DNA of 62,527 bases from Clostridia bacterium (GCA_017623455.1 JAGAPA010000035.1:1-62527); one strand, 5' to 3'; counted from the first letter of the stretch, positions 1 to 9,216 are shown. Notes: generated by a model from the sequence alone, not told the origin. Made by a program: numbers and translations.

Positions 1-177
1 CAAAATTCAATAACCCACTAAAGTTTGTACTTTTCTTTGTATAACATACTATTTTAGGTCAAGCGTTACGCTTGAAATATCAACCTACTGTTGTGTCAGA
101 GCCATACACATTGCTCTTTATTGCACTTTCTAAACTAAATAATATATAAAATAAACAATGTATAGTAATAAAATATA
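1..177. other. Intergenic DNA, no gene seen
   Basis: No convincing reading frame is visible in this AT-rich stretch at the left edge. It contains a short perfect inverted repeat at 59-75 (7-bp arms around TTA) without a following T-run, so it is not a clear terminator. The stretch could be the 3' region of a gene lying outside the window. Confidence 0.5.
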
Positions 178-204
178 AAGCGGACATCACAAAGATATCC
201 GCTT
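171..204 (-). terminator. Terminator of the ABC ATPase gene
   Basis: Read on the minus strand, the arms beginning AAGCGGA and ending TCCGCTT (178-204) form an 11-bp stem with one G-T pair, followed by a T-rich tail. It lies 23 bases after the ABC ATPase stop codon. Confidence 0.65.
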
Positions 205-226
205 AATGTTTTATTTTTTAGACCAA

Positions 227-2122
227 TTAGTCAGCACGCTTAATTCCTTCGGGATCTACGCAAACTTTAATTCTATCATTGATACTTACGTTGGGAGTTC
301 CGTCAATCAAAGCGGTAACATAAGTTTCGAAACCAAGTACGTTTCCGTAAAGAACGGTATGGTTACCGATGTTATCAGCATCACCAATGGGAAGAGAGAA
401 TACCATAGTAGGATTCTTAATCATCTGCTCTTTAGAAGTACTGAATGCCTTGAAGTCAATGACAACAGGGTATACACCGGGCTCAAATCTGTTTTCGTCG
501 TCATGGAATACAAACTTGATGTTGTTACCAATCTGGATAATTGCATCACCCTTGTTGTTCTTAGAAACCTTAGCGGTTGCTCTATTAGAAGTAATCGGAC
601 TGAATGCAACAAGCTTTTCATCGGTTTCGATATCAAAGATCATAATCTTCTTGGGATCTACGTAATAAGTAATCTCATCACCTGAGGAAAGCTCATCAGT
701 CTTGGGATGCTTAGCAATGTTATAGTTATCTTTTCCGATAACGTTAGAATAAACAGCGGTAAATCTGGGATAATGTGCAGTAAAGTCTGCAACAGCCTTA
801 ATTTCACACATTCCTTCAGCTTTCTCGGTCTTAAGATCGTCGGGAGCAATACCTACCTTAATCTTTCTGCCGTTAACGATAGTCATGTCAATAAATCTAT
901 CGATAAGGTCTTGAGGAATATCAAGTACGGTATTACCAAACTTAGCATACATTTTTCCATTTTCTTCAACAACGTTTGCTTCAAACGTATTGTACGCGGG
1001 CACACCCATAATGGTAAGCTCTGTATCAGGATCGAAGAAATGAACGTGATGAGCATCTACACCAAACTTAACGTCTTCGTTAGCTTTTACGGAAGTACGT
1101 GCATCTACACGGGCAACTGCATATTCTTCCTTACCACCGGTATACATATAAATAAAGGTTTCGTTACCGAGTTTTTCAAGTACGTCTACATGAGCTGTAA
1201 TTACAGTATTTGGAGAGCTTTCGATAAATATCTGTTCATCGTGAATATCCTCGGGACGGATACCCATAACTACTTCCTTACCGCCGATATACTTGTCGTC
1301 GATAATTCTCTTTGCCTTGTCGGGAGGAAGAAGAATATCATTTTCGCCAAATCTTGCATGAAGACCGTCGCTCTCTTTGTGAAGAGTTGCCTTAAACATA
1401 TTCATCTGGGGTGAACCAAGGAAGGTTGCAACGAATATATTTTCGGGTTCGTCATAAAGGAACTGAGGAGTATCAACCTGCTGCATAATACCGTCTTTCA
1501 TAACTACGATACGAGTACCCATTGTCATAGCCTCAATCTGATCGTGCGTTACGTATACGAAAGTGGTTGCAAGCTTCTGGTGAAGTTTTGTAATCTCCGT
1601 TCTCATCTGTACACGGAGTTTTGCGTCAAGGTTGGAAAGAGGTTCGTCCAAAAGGAATACTTTGGGTTCACGAACGATTGCACGACCAAGCGCAACACGC
1701 TGTCTCTGACCGCCGGACAAAGCCTTGGGTTTACGAGCAAGAAGATTGGAGATACCGAGGATAGAAGCAGCTTCCTGTACTCTGTCGTCGATTTCCTTAA
1801 TAGGCATCTTACGAAGCTTAAGACCGAATGCCATGTTGTCATAAACGGTCATATGGGGATAAAGTGCATAGTTCTGGAAAACCATTGCAATATCTCTATC
1901 CTTAGGTTCTACGTCGTTTACAAGTTTATCGTCGATGTAGAGCTCTCCTGCAGAAATTTCTTCCAAACCTGCAATCATACGCAAGGTTGTGGATTTTCCG
2001 CATCCGGAAGGTCCTACGAATACAATAAACTCTTTATCATCGATTTCAAGGTTGAAATCGCTTACTGCTTTTACATTTCCCGAGTAAATTTTGTAGATGT
2101 GTCTGAGCGATAAACTTGACAT
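227..2122 (-). CDS. ABC transporter ATP-binding protein, sugar-importer (MsmK/UgpC/MalK) type with long C-terminus
   Basis: This is the nucleotide-binding subunit of a carbohydrate-type ABC importer, powering membrane permeases that are not encoded nearby. Residues 37-45 form the Walker A motif GPSGCGKST, 135-139 the LSGGQ signature, and DE at 159-160 the Walker B end, followed by the D-loop. The MalK-like regulatory (TOBE/OB) domain follows, with the usual GIRPEDI motif. Family members are normally about 365-380 residues; this one has 631. The extra 250 or so residues after the first TOBE region include a second GIAPDDL motif, which looks like a diverged repeat of the regulatory domain. The start is the ATG preceded by AAGGAG. 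It is a stand-alone gene, as often seen for multitask ATPases such as MsmX that serve several importers. The ATPase assignment is firm; the substrate is unknown. Confidence 0.93.
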   Translation of the reverse strand: MSSLSLRHIYKIYSGNVKAVSDFNLEIDDKEFIVFVGPSGCGKSTTLRMIAGLEEISAGELYIDDKLVNDVEPKDRDIAMVFQNYALYPHMTVYDNMAFGLKLRKMPIKEIDDRVQEAASILGISNLLARKPKALSGGQRQRVALGRAIVREPKVFLLDEPLSNLDAKLRVQMRTEITKLHQKLATTFVYVTHDQIEAMTMGTRIVVMKDGIMQQVDTPQFLYDEPENIFVATFLGSPQMNMFKATLHKESDGLHARFGENDILLPPDKAKRIIDDKYIGGKEVVMGIRPEDIHDEQIFIESSPNTVITAHVDVLEKLGNETFIYMYTGGKEEYAVARVDARTSVKANEDVKFGVDAHHVHFFDPDTELTIMGVPAYNTFEANVVEENGKMYAKFGNTVLDIPQDLIDRFIDMTIVNGRKIKVGIAPDDLKTEKAEGMCEIKAVADFTAHYPRFTAVYSNVIGKDNYNIAKHPKTDELSSGDEITYYVDPKKIMIFDIETDEKLVAFSPITSNRATAKVSKNNKGDAIIQIGNNIKFVFHDDENRFEPGVYPVVIDFKAFSTSKEQMIKNPTMVFSLPIGDADNIGNHTVLYGNVLGFETYVTALIDGTPNVSINDRIKVCVDPEGIKRAD

Positions 2123-2155
2123 TAAACTTTCTCCTTATGTTGTTTGTACTTACTA

Positions 2156-2184
2156 ATTTTAACATTTTCCACCGATTTACACAA
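2156..2184 (-). promoter_or_regulatory. Possible promoter of the ABC ATPase gene
   Basis: On the minus strand TTGTGT (2179-2184) and TAAAAT (2156-2161) are separated by 17 bases, just upstream of the AAGGAG ribosome site. The -35 match is only moderate. Two direct copies of TTGCACAA lie 22 bases apart upstream (2202-2209 and 2224-2231) and could be operator half-sites. Confidence 0.4.
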
Positions 2185-2532
2185 TTCAAATATGCCTAAA
2201 ATTGCACAACAAAATTATAAAATTTGCACAAGCGCACATTTTCCTATAAGTTTATGCGGCGGGAAATCCGAATTCACGGATTTTTACTATATATAGTATA
2301 CACCAAACAAAATAAAAAGACAAACATTTTTAAGGGAAAATTGATAAATTTCACAAAAAAATTTATATTTTGAGCCTATTTTTTAATATCAAAAAGCAAT
2401 AGTTATACTTTATTTATTATATGTTTACTTTTTTCATTATTAAATTCATAACTATTTCTTGATTAAATTCACAACTATTTCTTGCGAAAAATAAAAAATT
2501 AATGAAAAATATCAAAGTGTGCTCGTTTTCGT
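2185..2532. other. Divergent intergenic region between ABC ATPase and argD-like gene
   Basis: No gene is visible. The region holds the TTGCACAA direct repeats, a small hairpin at 2264-2283 (arms AAATCCG and CGGATTT), a long AT-rich stretch, and the 23-bp tandem repeat described separately. Confidence 0.6.
2439..2484 (+). repeat. Tandem 23-bp direct repeat upstream of argD-like promoter
   Basis: Two adjacent 23-bp units (2439-2461 and 2462-2484) differ at a single base. Each has a core TTCAYAACTATTTCTTG. They end about 50 bp before the -35 box of the aminotransferase gene, so they may bind a regulator; the ATTCA element recalls ArgR half-sites but is not the palindromic ARG box. Confidence 0.6.
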
Positions 2533-2561
2533 TTGACTTAATATCAACTTTACTGTATAAT
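2533..2561 (+). promoter_or_regulatory. Sigma-A promoter of the argD-like gene
   Basis: TTGACT (2533-2538) and TATAAT (2556-2561) are separated by 17 bp. The start codon lies 50 bp downstream. Confidence 0.8.
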
Positions 2562-2610
2562 CTTTACCGCTTAGCTTATATATTACCAAATAAATTTTAA
2601 GGAAAATGAT

Positions 2611-3804
2611 ATGGATTTAAATGCAGTAAAAAATCTCACCTCGAAAAATTACATGAACGTCTTTTCGAGGCGTAACGTTTGCTTCGTGAAAGGCGAAGGA
2701 AACGTATTAACCGACATTAACGGTAAAGAATATATTGATTTTGTTTCCGGTATAGGCGTTAACACTTTAGGTTATAATCACCCAAAGCTCACCTCCGCCA
2801 TTATCAACCAAGCGCAAACTCTAATACACTCATCCAATCTTTTCTACAATAAAGAGCAAGCCATTCTGAGCGAGAAACTTCTCGAGGGAACCATATTTAA
2901 CAAACTCTTCCTTGTAAACAGTGGCGCCGAGGCAAATGAATGTGCTTTTAAGTTAGTGCGAAAATATTACAAACTGAAAAACACTTCCAAGCCCACAATA
3001 CTTACAGCAATCGGCTCTTTCCACGGCAGAACTCTTGCTACGCTTACCGCGACAGGACAGTCCAGCCACTACTCGCAATATGCTCCACTTCCGGAGGGAT
3101 TTAGACACGTACCGTACGGCGATTTTCAGGCGTTAAAGGAGTCTATTACTGACGACGTGGGCGCAGTTATGCTTGAATGTATTCAAAGCAGAAACAACAT
3201 AACCGTCGCCGAATACGACTACCTAATAAATGCTTATGCGTACTGTAGAAGCAAAGGAATACTTTTCATGCTTGACGAAATTCAAACGGGAATGGGAAGA
3301 ACCGGTAAAATGTATGCATTTGAGCATTTTGGAATACAACCCGATATTATAACGGTAGCAAAAGGTCTTGGTGGTGGAGTTCCAATCGGCGCGGTACTTG
3401 CTAGAGGAAGCGTTGCAAAAGCATTCAATATTGGCGATCATGGATCTACGCTTTCAGGTAATCAACTCGCTTGCTCCGCTGCAACCGCTGTTGTAGACGA
3501 ACTTAAAAACGGGTTATTGCTTCATGCTGAACAAATGGGTGAATATCTAAAAAACAAACTTGCATTCTTTTACAAATACAAATTCGTAGAAGAAATAAGC
3601 GGTTTGGGATTGCTTATGGGCGTTAGAATTTCCGATAAAATAAACGGCAATCACGTCGTATCTATGCTAATGAATAGAGGAATTTTAGTTAACGTAACCA
3701 AAAAGAACGTTATTAAACTCACTCCCCCCCTTACTATTACTAAAGAAGAAATTGACAAACTTATTTACGAACTGGATTTAATCTTTCAAAATACAAATTT
3801 ATAA
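2611..3804 (+). CDS. argD: Class III aminotransferase, probably acetylornithine aminotransferase
   Basis: This is a PLP-dependent class III aminotransferase, 397 residues, the normal length for ArgD. Visible motifs are NSGAEANE (103-110), FHGRT (138-142), the LDEIQTGMGRTG segment (221-232) that binds the cofactor ring, and the Schiff-base lysine K251 in TVAKGLGGG. In the arginine pathway ArgD converts N-acetylglutamate semialdehyde plus glutamate to N-acetylornithine; related enzymes act on ornithine, succinylornithine or 4-aminobutyrate. The gene is monocistronic, with its own promoter and a strong terminator, and no other arginine gene is near, so substrate specificity is inferred. The ATG lies a few bases after AAGGAAAA. 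Confidence 0.85.
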   Translation: MDLNAVKNLTSKNYMNVFSRRNVCFVKGEGNVLTDINGKEYIDFVSGIGVNTLGYNHPKLTSAIINQAQTLIHSSNLFYNKEQAILSEKLLEGTIFNKLFLVNSGAEANECAFKLVRKYYKLKNTSKPTILTAIGSFHGRTLATLTATGQSSHYSQYAPLPEGFRHVPYGDFQALKESITDDVGAVMLECIQSRNNITVAEYDYLINAYAYCRSKGILFMLDEIQTGMGRTGKMYAFEHFGIQPDIITVAKGLGGGVPIGAVLARGSVAKAFNIGDHGSTLSGNQLACSAATAVVDELKNGLLLHAEQMGEYLKNKLAFFYKYKFVEEISGLGLLMGVRISDKINGNHVVSMLMNRGILVNVTKKNVIKLTPPLTITKEEIDKLIYELDLIFQNTNL

Positions 3805-3868
3805 AACAAAAACCGCCATCCTATTTACCGAGTCCCTACAAGAGATTTAATATCTAAAACAAAAGTAT

Positions 3869-3912
3869 AGCACACTATATTTCGCAAAAGGCGAAATATA
3901 GTGTGCTTTTTT
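3869..3912 (+). terminator. Rho-independent terminator after argD-like gene
   Basis: A perfect 17-bp stem (3869-3885 with 3891-3907) around loop AAAAG is followed by a run of T. It is one of the strongest hairpins in the window. Confidence 0.9.
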
Positions 3913-3960
3913 TACTAATCAATTAAAATGAAAATAATCTGTGTTGTTAATTGATTTAAA

Positions 3961-4464
3961 CTAAATGTTGTAACTAAAGAAATTATTTATTAGCCCTTGA
4001 TAATATGATAAGCCACTAAAAGATCCCCAGAAAGACAAAACCGTTCCGTCAGCCGAATACTCACCTATATAACCAGCGAAAGAATTTTTCTTATAGTTAG
4101 ACCAAATAATTAAAAAATTGCCATTTTCATAATTTAATCTTATACAAATATCCACTGGTGAATCATAAGCGTAATACTTATACAGAATATCCGTCTGCAT
4201 AAAGGCATCTAAAAAATCCGACTTCCTTTCTTCCTGCAATATTTCAATAACCGTGGCTTTTTCAGTATCGAAAGGTTTTAAATCTTCAAAATGATTTGGC
4301 ACCCACGACGCAAAATGCTTTTGGTCTGGGTTTTTATAATCAATTAACTCGATGGTTTTAACACCTTCTAAACTGTTAGGGTTTATTATATATGTTCCTG
4401 GGTCACAAGAGCATAAGCAAAAACACATTATAATCAAACATAAAAAGCAGATTATTTTTTTCAT
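3961..4464 (-). CDS. Small lipoprotein of unknown function
   Basis: The 167-residue product begins with a basic, hydrophobic signal peptide and a lipobox LCSC, so cleavage before Cys20 and lipid anchoring outside the cytoplasmic membrane are expected. The mature part contains no motif I recognise; it is mixed alpha/beta in composition with several aromatic residues near the end. It lies 72 bases downstream of the phosphodiesterase-like gene on the same strand and may be transcribed with it. The start ATG is preceded by a weak AGGAAA. Confidence 0.75.
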   Translation of the reverse strand: MKKIICFLCLIIMCFCLCSCDPGTYIINPNSLEGVKTIELIDYKNPDQKHFASWVPNHFEDLKPFDTEKATVIEILQEERKSDFLDAFMQTDILYKYYAYDSPVDICIRLNYENGNFLIIWSNYKKNSFAGYIGEYSADGTVLSFWGSFSGLSYYQGLINNFFSYNI

Positions 4465-4536
4465 AAGATTATTTCCTAAATTTTCTTTGATTTATATAAT
4501 CCCTTACAGGGAACGCCTTTAAGGACGGCGGTTTTT

Positions 4537-5370
4537 TTATCTTCGATAACCTTTCTCTTTTAAATATGCATCACATTGCGTAAGCCAATCGGTTTGTATA
4601 ATATCAAACTTCTTCTCAGCAAGCCAACCCCAACCTGCATCGGGGTTTCCAAGCACGGACACGTCGTCAGTATGCGTGGACGCAATAACGTCTTTAAAGT
4701 TATAGACTATTGCATTTGCCCACACTATAAGGTTTTCTTTATGCAACTTATCAATAAACTCATCACTGCAGACCTCGCACTCGTCATTATCGAAAAGAAC
4801 TTCGCTACCGATATAATTTATGTTACGGCGTTTTATATCCTCATGTACTTTGCTTCCGCCTCTTGTGACGGACATATATTGCATATCGTAAGCATACTTT
4901 TCCACCTTGTCCAAAGTTGCTTTATCCGTTCCTGTTTTTACAAGAATCTGATCGGTCATGCCGTGAGCCCTGATACGCTCGGAAATACTTTTGGGATTAT
5001 TCCAGAATTTATCTACGTTTATGAAACACTTTCCCTTTAATTCTTCCAGCATTTCGTCAAAAGTAATTACCGGATATTGCGTTTTAGTGAGATCCTGATT
5101 TGCAAGAAAAATCTTTTTAACCTCACTTGAATGAACGTTAGCAATATTTATATCTTCTCTAAAATGAACTTTTTCCATTCCCGGATGCAACATAAACAAC
5201 TCACCGTCCATAGATGCAGTAACGTCGACTTCTATAATATCAGCTCCCCACAATTGGGCAATCCGATAGCATTGCAGGGAATTGCAAGGAATATTCCCAC
5301 CGTTTACGCCCCTATGCGCCGCAAGCAGAATTTTTCGCTCTTTCGCAGTTTCTCTAATATCAAATTTCAT
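4537..5370 (-). CDS. Glycerophosphodiester phosphodiesterase family protein
   Basis: The product resembles GDPD/PI-PLC-type TIM-barrel phosphodiesterases, which hydrolyse glycerophosphodiesters to glycerol 3-phosphate and an alcohol. The N-terminal AAHRG supplies the first catalytic histidine, EVDV the metal-ligand acidic pair, and MLHPG a likely second histidine. C-terminal IQTDWL corresponds to the usual final strand. No signal peptide is seen, so it is probably cytoplasmic. I prefer the ATG at 5370, which follows AGAGGTGG, over an in-frame GTG nine bases upstream. The gene begins 11 bases after the alpha-galactosidase stop, so the two are probably cotranscribed; the glycan link suggests glycosyl-glycerophosphate breakdown, but that is inference. 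Confidence 0.85.
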   Translation of the reverse strand: MKFDIRETAKERKILLAAHRGVNGGNIPCNSLQCYRIAQLWGADIIEVDVTASMDGELFMLHPGMEKVHFREDINIANVHSSEVKKIFLANQDLTKTQYPVITFDEMLEELKGKCFINVDKFWNNPKSISERIRAHGMTDQILVKTGTDKATLDKVEKYAYDMQYMSVTRGGSKVHEDIKRRNINYIGSEVLFDNDECEVCSDEFIDKLHKENLIVWANAIVYNFKDVIASTHTDDVSVLGNPDAGWGWLAEKKFDIIQTDWLTQCDAYLKEKGYRR

Positions 5371-5381
5371 ACCTACCACCT

Positions 5382-7133
5382 CTATGCTTCTTCTACAACG
5401 ATCATTCCGCCCATAGGAACATATACAGTAACCAAATCGCTCTTAATTCGCGACTTTCTGCTAACTCTTCCGCCAACGCAATCAAAAACCTCAACAAAAT
5501 ACTTATCACGCTTAGCCTTTACAACAAGCTCGTTTGATTGTGATAAATTTATAAAATAATTCTTTTTACATTTAGCCTCTGACACGGAATCAGAATAAAG
5601 AGTACTTATTTTTTCGTCATTTTTCTCTGCCGTCATCGACGTGTAAAGCAATTCCGGATTGGGAGCCGAAAGCGTTCCATTGATAAGAGTATCCCTGTGA
5701 CTACACCAAAAAGACATAAAATTCTTAAGCACGTTTCGATGAACGTCAGGCAGTTCTTCATAAACAACCGATATCTGAGGAATAAGAAATAAGCTACTGA
5801 ACAGCTGAACAGCAACGCTTTCGGGCGTATCAAATAAGTTCCAGCGAATCATATCTGAATGAACCGCGCACGATGACGACGTAAGTCGTAAATCCATACC
5901 GCTCTTCTTGTTGCTAAACTGGTCGTTAGGACAATCCGTTACTCTTATCATATTACCATATGCTGTTACAACAGGCCCCATATATGCCTGCCTAAACTCG
6001 ATAAGGACATCAGGGTTAATTTCTTTTAGAGCAGAATTAATATCGGCAAGCAAACGCTCCGTTGCATCTTCAACCGATACGTAATCCATTTCCTTCTCCA
6101 CTTTGCCGTTAGAGCGGAACATATCGATAAAATCAAGCTTAAGTCCGTCGAGCCCCCAGTCTTTTACCGCGGACGCATATGTACCGACAAGCCAATCCCT
6201 CACTTCCTTATATCTTGGATCTATAACGGAACACTTGAGATGTTCTACGTCGTAAAGATACTTGCCCTTAAATCTATTGTATACTTTAGAGTGAATTCCC
6301 ACGAGCGGAACGCAAAACCAAAGCATGACCTTCATGCCCACACCGTGAACTTTATCAACGAAATTCTTCATATCGTAGAATTTTTTACGGCAAGGTTTCC
6401 AATCCCCTACAAACTCATAATCATGAGTTTCGTTATCAGTTTGCCAACCGTCGTCTACAATAATAACCTTCATGCCGTCCTTTACGGCATACTTACACTC
6501 TTTCAAAAGCTGTTTTGCATAAATATTTTGTCTATAACTGTACCACGTTGAATATACGGGTTGCTTTGCATCGTCAGGCACATATGAAGGAGCGTAACCA
6601 AAACCATTATACCAATCACGCGCATTGCGAATTGCATCTTCATATGGTATTTCTCTGGAATCAATTCTTATGTATGCATCATATTCCGTCATTGGAGATA
6701 CTGTTGCTGTAAAGAATTTAATTTCCGTTTCTACGGTATTTAAGTCCTGATTTCCACCCATAGATATCGAAATCGGATTTTTAGCATCGGAAACAGAAAC
6801 AAGATGCCTGTTAAGTCCCTGCTTAGAAATAACCTGTTTAATCGGCATTCCATTAGCAAGACGAGATGCCGTTCTATTCTTTACCCAATATGGATTTATA
6901 TGTCTTTCTCTATTCAAACAATCCCACAAGCTGTAACAATCTATACAGTCGATTTGATACGTTATTTGTATCGGCGAAGGGATAACGGACTCTTCCCACT
7001 TAAAATTTACTTTATATAAAATTACTCCGTCGACCTCACTGACAAATCCAATACTTATATCTTTAACTTTTGGGCTATCCTCATAATCAAAAACAAAACC
7101 AATATTATTAACGTGAACTTCTTTCTTTAACAT
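5382..7133 (-). CDS. Alpha-galactosidase-like glycoside hydrolase (GH36 type)
   Basis: This 583-residue enzyme has an N-terminal beta-sandwich region (about 1-180), a TIM barrel and a C-terminal beta domain, as in GH36/GH-D alpha-galactosidases. The motif VDDGWQ (226-231), the nucleophile Asp in LKLDFID (about D334) and the likely acid/base Asp in RVTDCPND (about D400) are present. It lacks a signal peptide, so it would act on imported alpha-galactosides. It is the first gene of a probable two- or three-gene unit with the phosphodiesterase and lipoprotein, driven by a good promoter at 7167-7195. The start ATG follows AAGGAG with 9-10 bases of spacing. Exact sugar specificity cannot be told from sequence alone. 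Confidence 0.88.
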   Translation of the reverse strand: MLKKEVHVNNIGFVFDYEDSPKVKDISIGFVSEVDGVILYKVNFKWEESVIPSPIQITYQIDCIDCYSLWDCLNRERHINPYWVKNRTASRLANGMPIKQVISKQGLNRHLVSVSDAKNPISISMGGNQDLNTVETEIKFFTATVSPMTEYDAYIRIDSREIPYEDAIRNARDWYNGFGYAPSYVPDDAKQPVYSTWYSYRQNIYAKQLLKECKYAVKDGMKVIIVDDGWQTDNETHDYEFVGDWKPCRKKFYDMKNFVDKVHGVGMKVMLWFCVPLVGIHSKVYNRFKGKYLYDVEHLKCSVIDPRYKEVRDWLVGTYASAVKDWGLDGLKLDFIDMFRSNGKVEKEMDYVSVEDATERLLADINSALKEINPDVLIEFRQAYMGPVVTAYGNMIRVTDCPNDQFSNKKSGMDLRLTSSSCAVHSDMIRWNLFDTPESVAVQLFSSLFLIPQISVVYEELPDVHRNVLKNFMSFWCSHRDTLINGTLSAPNPELLYTSMTAEKNDEKISTLYSDSVSEAKCKKNYFINLSQSNELVVKAKRDKYFVEVFDCVGGRVSRKSRIKSDLVTVYVPMGGMIVVEEA

Positions 7134-7166
7134 TCCCTTATATTCTCCTTACGGCTCATATTTAAG

Positions 7167-7195
7167 ATTATACCACAACTTATTTTATAATTCAA
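7167..7195 (-). promoter_or_regulatory. Sigma-A promoter of the alpha-galactosidase unit
   Basis: On the minus strand TTGAAT (7190-7195) and TATAAT (7167-7172) are 17 bp apart, about 34 bp before the alpha-galactosidase start codon. Confidence 0.8.
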
Positions 7196-7224
7196 TGGTA
7201 AAACACAAATATAATGCTAATTTT

Positions 7225-8019
7225 TTAATTAATCCCCAAAAGGCGAGCAGCGTTTCCAAAAAGTATAGCATCCAGCTCTCTATCTGTCAAACCCAACGAA
7301 TATAAATAATTCAGCTCGCTTTTGGCATCCCACATCGGATAATCCGTTGCGAACATAAACTTTTCATATCCAAGCATATCTATTGCATCCTTTGCTATTT
7401 TCAGATCCGGCATAAACGCAAAGGACGACGACGTGTCAAACATAACGTTATCAAGTCCTTTATAGAGCGGTATTTTTTCATTACAACTATGCGAACCAAA
7501 ATGAGCACCAATAAATACCGTATTGGGGAACTGTTTAGCCATTTTTACAAGACGTTCGGGCTGAGAAAACTCTGTTCTTTTATCTCCCATATGCAATAAT
7601 ATTGGTAATCTTCCATTATTAACTCTATATATTTTCATTGCATCTTCCCCATCAACGTAAAAACGCTGAAAATCAGGATGCAATTTAATTCCTTTAAACC
7701 CGTTAGCTATTACCTTATCAAGTTCTTGCGCAATTTCATCTTCAGTCATACTGGGATGAAGTGTGCAAAAACCGATAAATTCAGGGTGCTTTTGTACCTC
7801 GGAATGTAAAAATGCATTTATAGAAGCAACCTGATGATGAGTAGTTGCGACAGAATGAACTAAATAGTGTGTTATTCCTGCATCTTTACCTTCCTTCAGT
7901 AGTTGAGCAACACTTCCGTTATAGTCCATATGATATCCATAAAAATCAGAGATAGCTTTGCTCGCCTTATCAGCTATAGCATCGGGATAAATATGTACGT
8001 GAGCATCTAATATTTTCAT
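7225..8019 (-). CDS. Amidohydrolase family protein
   Basis: The 264-residue protein is a metal-dependent hydrolase of the amidohydrolase (TIM-barrel) superfamily, the amidohydro_2 type. It opens with DAHVHIYP, the HxH metal site; GIKLHPDF supplies a further histidine, LLHMGD another, and FATDYPMW the catalytic aspartate near the end. Substrates in this group include decarboxylated aromatic acids and many small amides. It starts 13 bases after the aminotransferase stop with a GAGGATTAG ribosome site, so it is the last gene of the aromatic amino-acid operon. A role in aromatic metabolism is possible but not shown by the sequence. Confidence 0.85.
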   Translation of the reverse strand: MKILDAHVHIYPDAIADKASKAISDFYGYHMDYNGSVAQLLKEGKDAGITHYLVHSVATTHHQVASINAFLHSEVQKHPEFIGFCTLHPSMTEDEIAQELDKVIANGFKGIKLHPDFQRFYVDGEDAMKIYRVNNGRLPILLHMGDKRTEFSQPERLVKMAKQFPNTVFIGAHFGSHSCNEKIPLYKGLDNVMFDTSSSFAFMPDLKIAKDAIDMLGYEKFMFATDYPMWDAKSELNYLYSLGLTDRELDAILFGNAARLLGIN

Positions 8020-8032
8020 AATTGCTAATCCT

Positions 8033-9205
8033 CTATTTATATTCTTTCATAAGCTCGGTAAATGCAGGTAAAGAGGCATTAACGGTTTTCTCGCTGACAC
8101 AATAAGATATTCTCACATAACCGCTAACGCCAAACGACGTAGACGGAACGAGAAGAATATTATATTTTTTTGCCTTTTCACAAAACTCTTCTGCATTTAA
8201 AAAAGGAGCTTTAACAAACAAATAAAAAGCACCGTCGGGGTTAACGCAATCAAGCCCCAACTTTGTAAGATGGTTATAAAGCGTTTTTCCGTTATTGGCA
8301 TAAGTAGTAAAATCCGAAGTCTTATCAATGTTTTCAGCAACAGCAAACTGGAAAAGAGAAGGCGCGCAAACGTAACCTAAAGATCTACCAGCTCCGCATA
8401 CTGCCGAAAAATAATCATACGCGTTATCCATATTGGGAGATACCGCTACATAACCAATACGTTCGCCGGGCAACGACATTACTTTAGAATACGAATAACA
8501 TACTACGCTGTTTTTGCACATAGTAGGAATATACGGAACGTCAATATCTCCATACACAAGCTCGCGGTACGGTTCGTCACAAATTACGATAATCGGATGC
8601 CCGTATTCTTTCTCTTTCTTTTCCAAAAGATCAAATATTTCTTGCAAGTTCTCTTTAGGATAAACCGCGCCCGTTGGATTATTGGGAGAGTTTATAATAA
8701 GCGCTACGACGTTTTTATCAAGCGCCTTTTCAAGGTTGTCCCTATCGAGCAAGAATTTATCGTTACACATAACCTCTGATACTGTTGCTCCCGTTGCCTC
8801 AATAAATACCTTATACTCTGGGAAATATGGCGCGAATACTACTACTTTGTCATCTTTACATGCAACCGTAGCCGACAAAACGGAACAAAGCGACGCCGCG
8901 GCTCCTGCCGTCATATATATAAGCGAAGAGGGTTGAGCTAATCCAAATCTTGTACTAATACTATTTGCCACAGCTTCTCTTACACTTTGAGCTCCTGGAG
9001 CTGACGTATACGCGTGTACTGCCGGATTTTTTATAAGCTTCTCTAAAGTTTCCGTCAAGCAATCGGGAGCCGGCGGATATGGATTTCCCAAAGAAAAATC
9101 ATATACGTTTTCGGCTCCTATTTCCGCTCTTAATTTATTTCCAAACTCAAATATTTCTCTTATTGCAGAACGGTTCTTACCCAATTTTAACATTTTTTCA
9201 TTCAT
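8033..9205 (-). CDS. Class I/II PLP aminotransferase, probable aromatic or aspartate aminotransferase
   Basis: This 390-residue fold-type I aminotransferase has NSPNNPTG (172-179 region), the cofactor-binding CDEPYREL segment, the Schiff-base lysine in SYSKVMSLPGER, and the C-terminal substrate-binding arginine in YVRISYC. It sits directly downstream of aroQ in the aromatic operon. It is therefore well placed to convert phenylpyruvate and 4-hydroxyphenylpyruvate to Phe and Tyr, or to aminate prephenate; family members also use aspartate or alanine, so specificity is inferred from context. The ATG follows AGGAGAAAATGCA and lies 12 bases after the aroQ stop. Confidence 0.88.
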   Translation of the reverse strand: MNEKMLKLGKNRSAIREIFEFGNKLRAEIGAENVYDFSLGNPYPPAPDCLTETLEKLIKNPAVHAYTSAPGAQSVREAVANSISTRFGLAQPSSLIYMTAGAAASLCSVLSATVACKDDKVVVFAPYFPEYKVFIEATGATVSEVMCNDKFLLDRDNLEKALDKNVVALIINSPNNPTGAVYPKENLQEIFDLLEKKEKEYGHPIIVICDEPYRELVYGDIDVPYIPTMCKNSVVCYSYSKVMSLPGERIGYVAVSPNMDNAYDYFSAVCGAGRSLGYVCAPSLFQFAVAENIDKTSDFTTYANNGKTLYNHLTKLGLDCVNPDGAFYLFVKAPFLNAEEFCEKAKKYNILLVPSTSFGVSGYVRISYCVSEKTVNASLPAFTELMKEYK

Positions 9206-9216
9206 TGCATTTTCTC

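Noticed and set aside
4500-4536. Hairpin followed by seven T on the plus strand
   Set aside because: No plus-strand gene ends there, and on the minus strand, where the phosphodiesterase-like gene ends, the T-run would be upstream of the stem.
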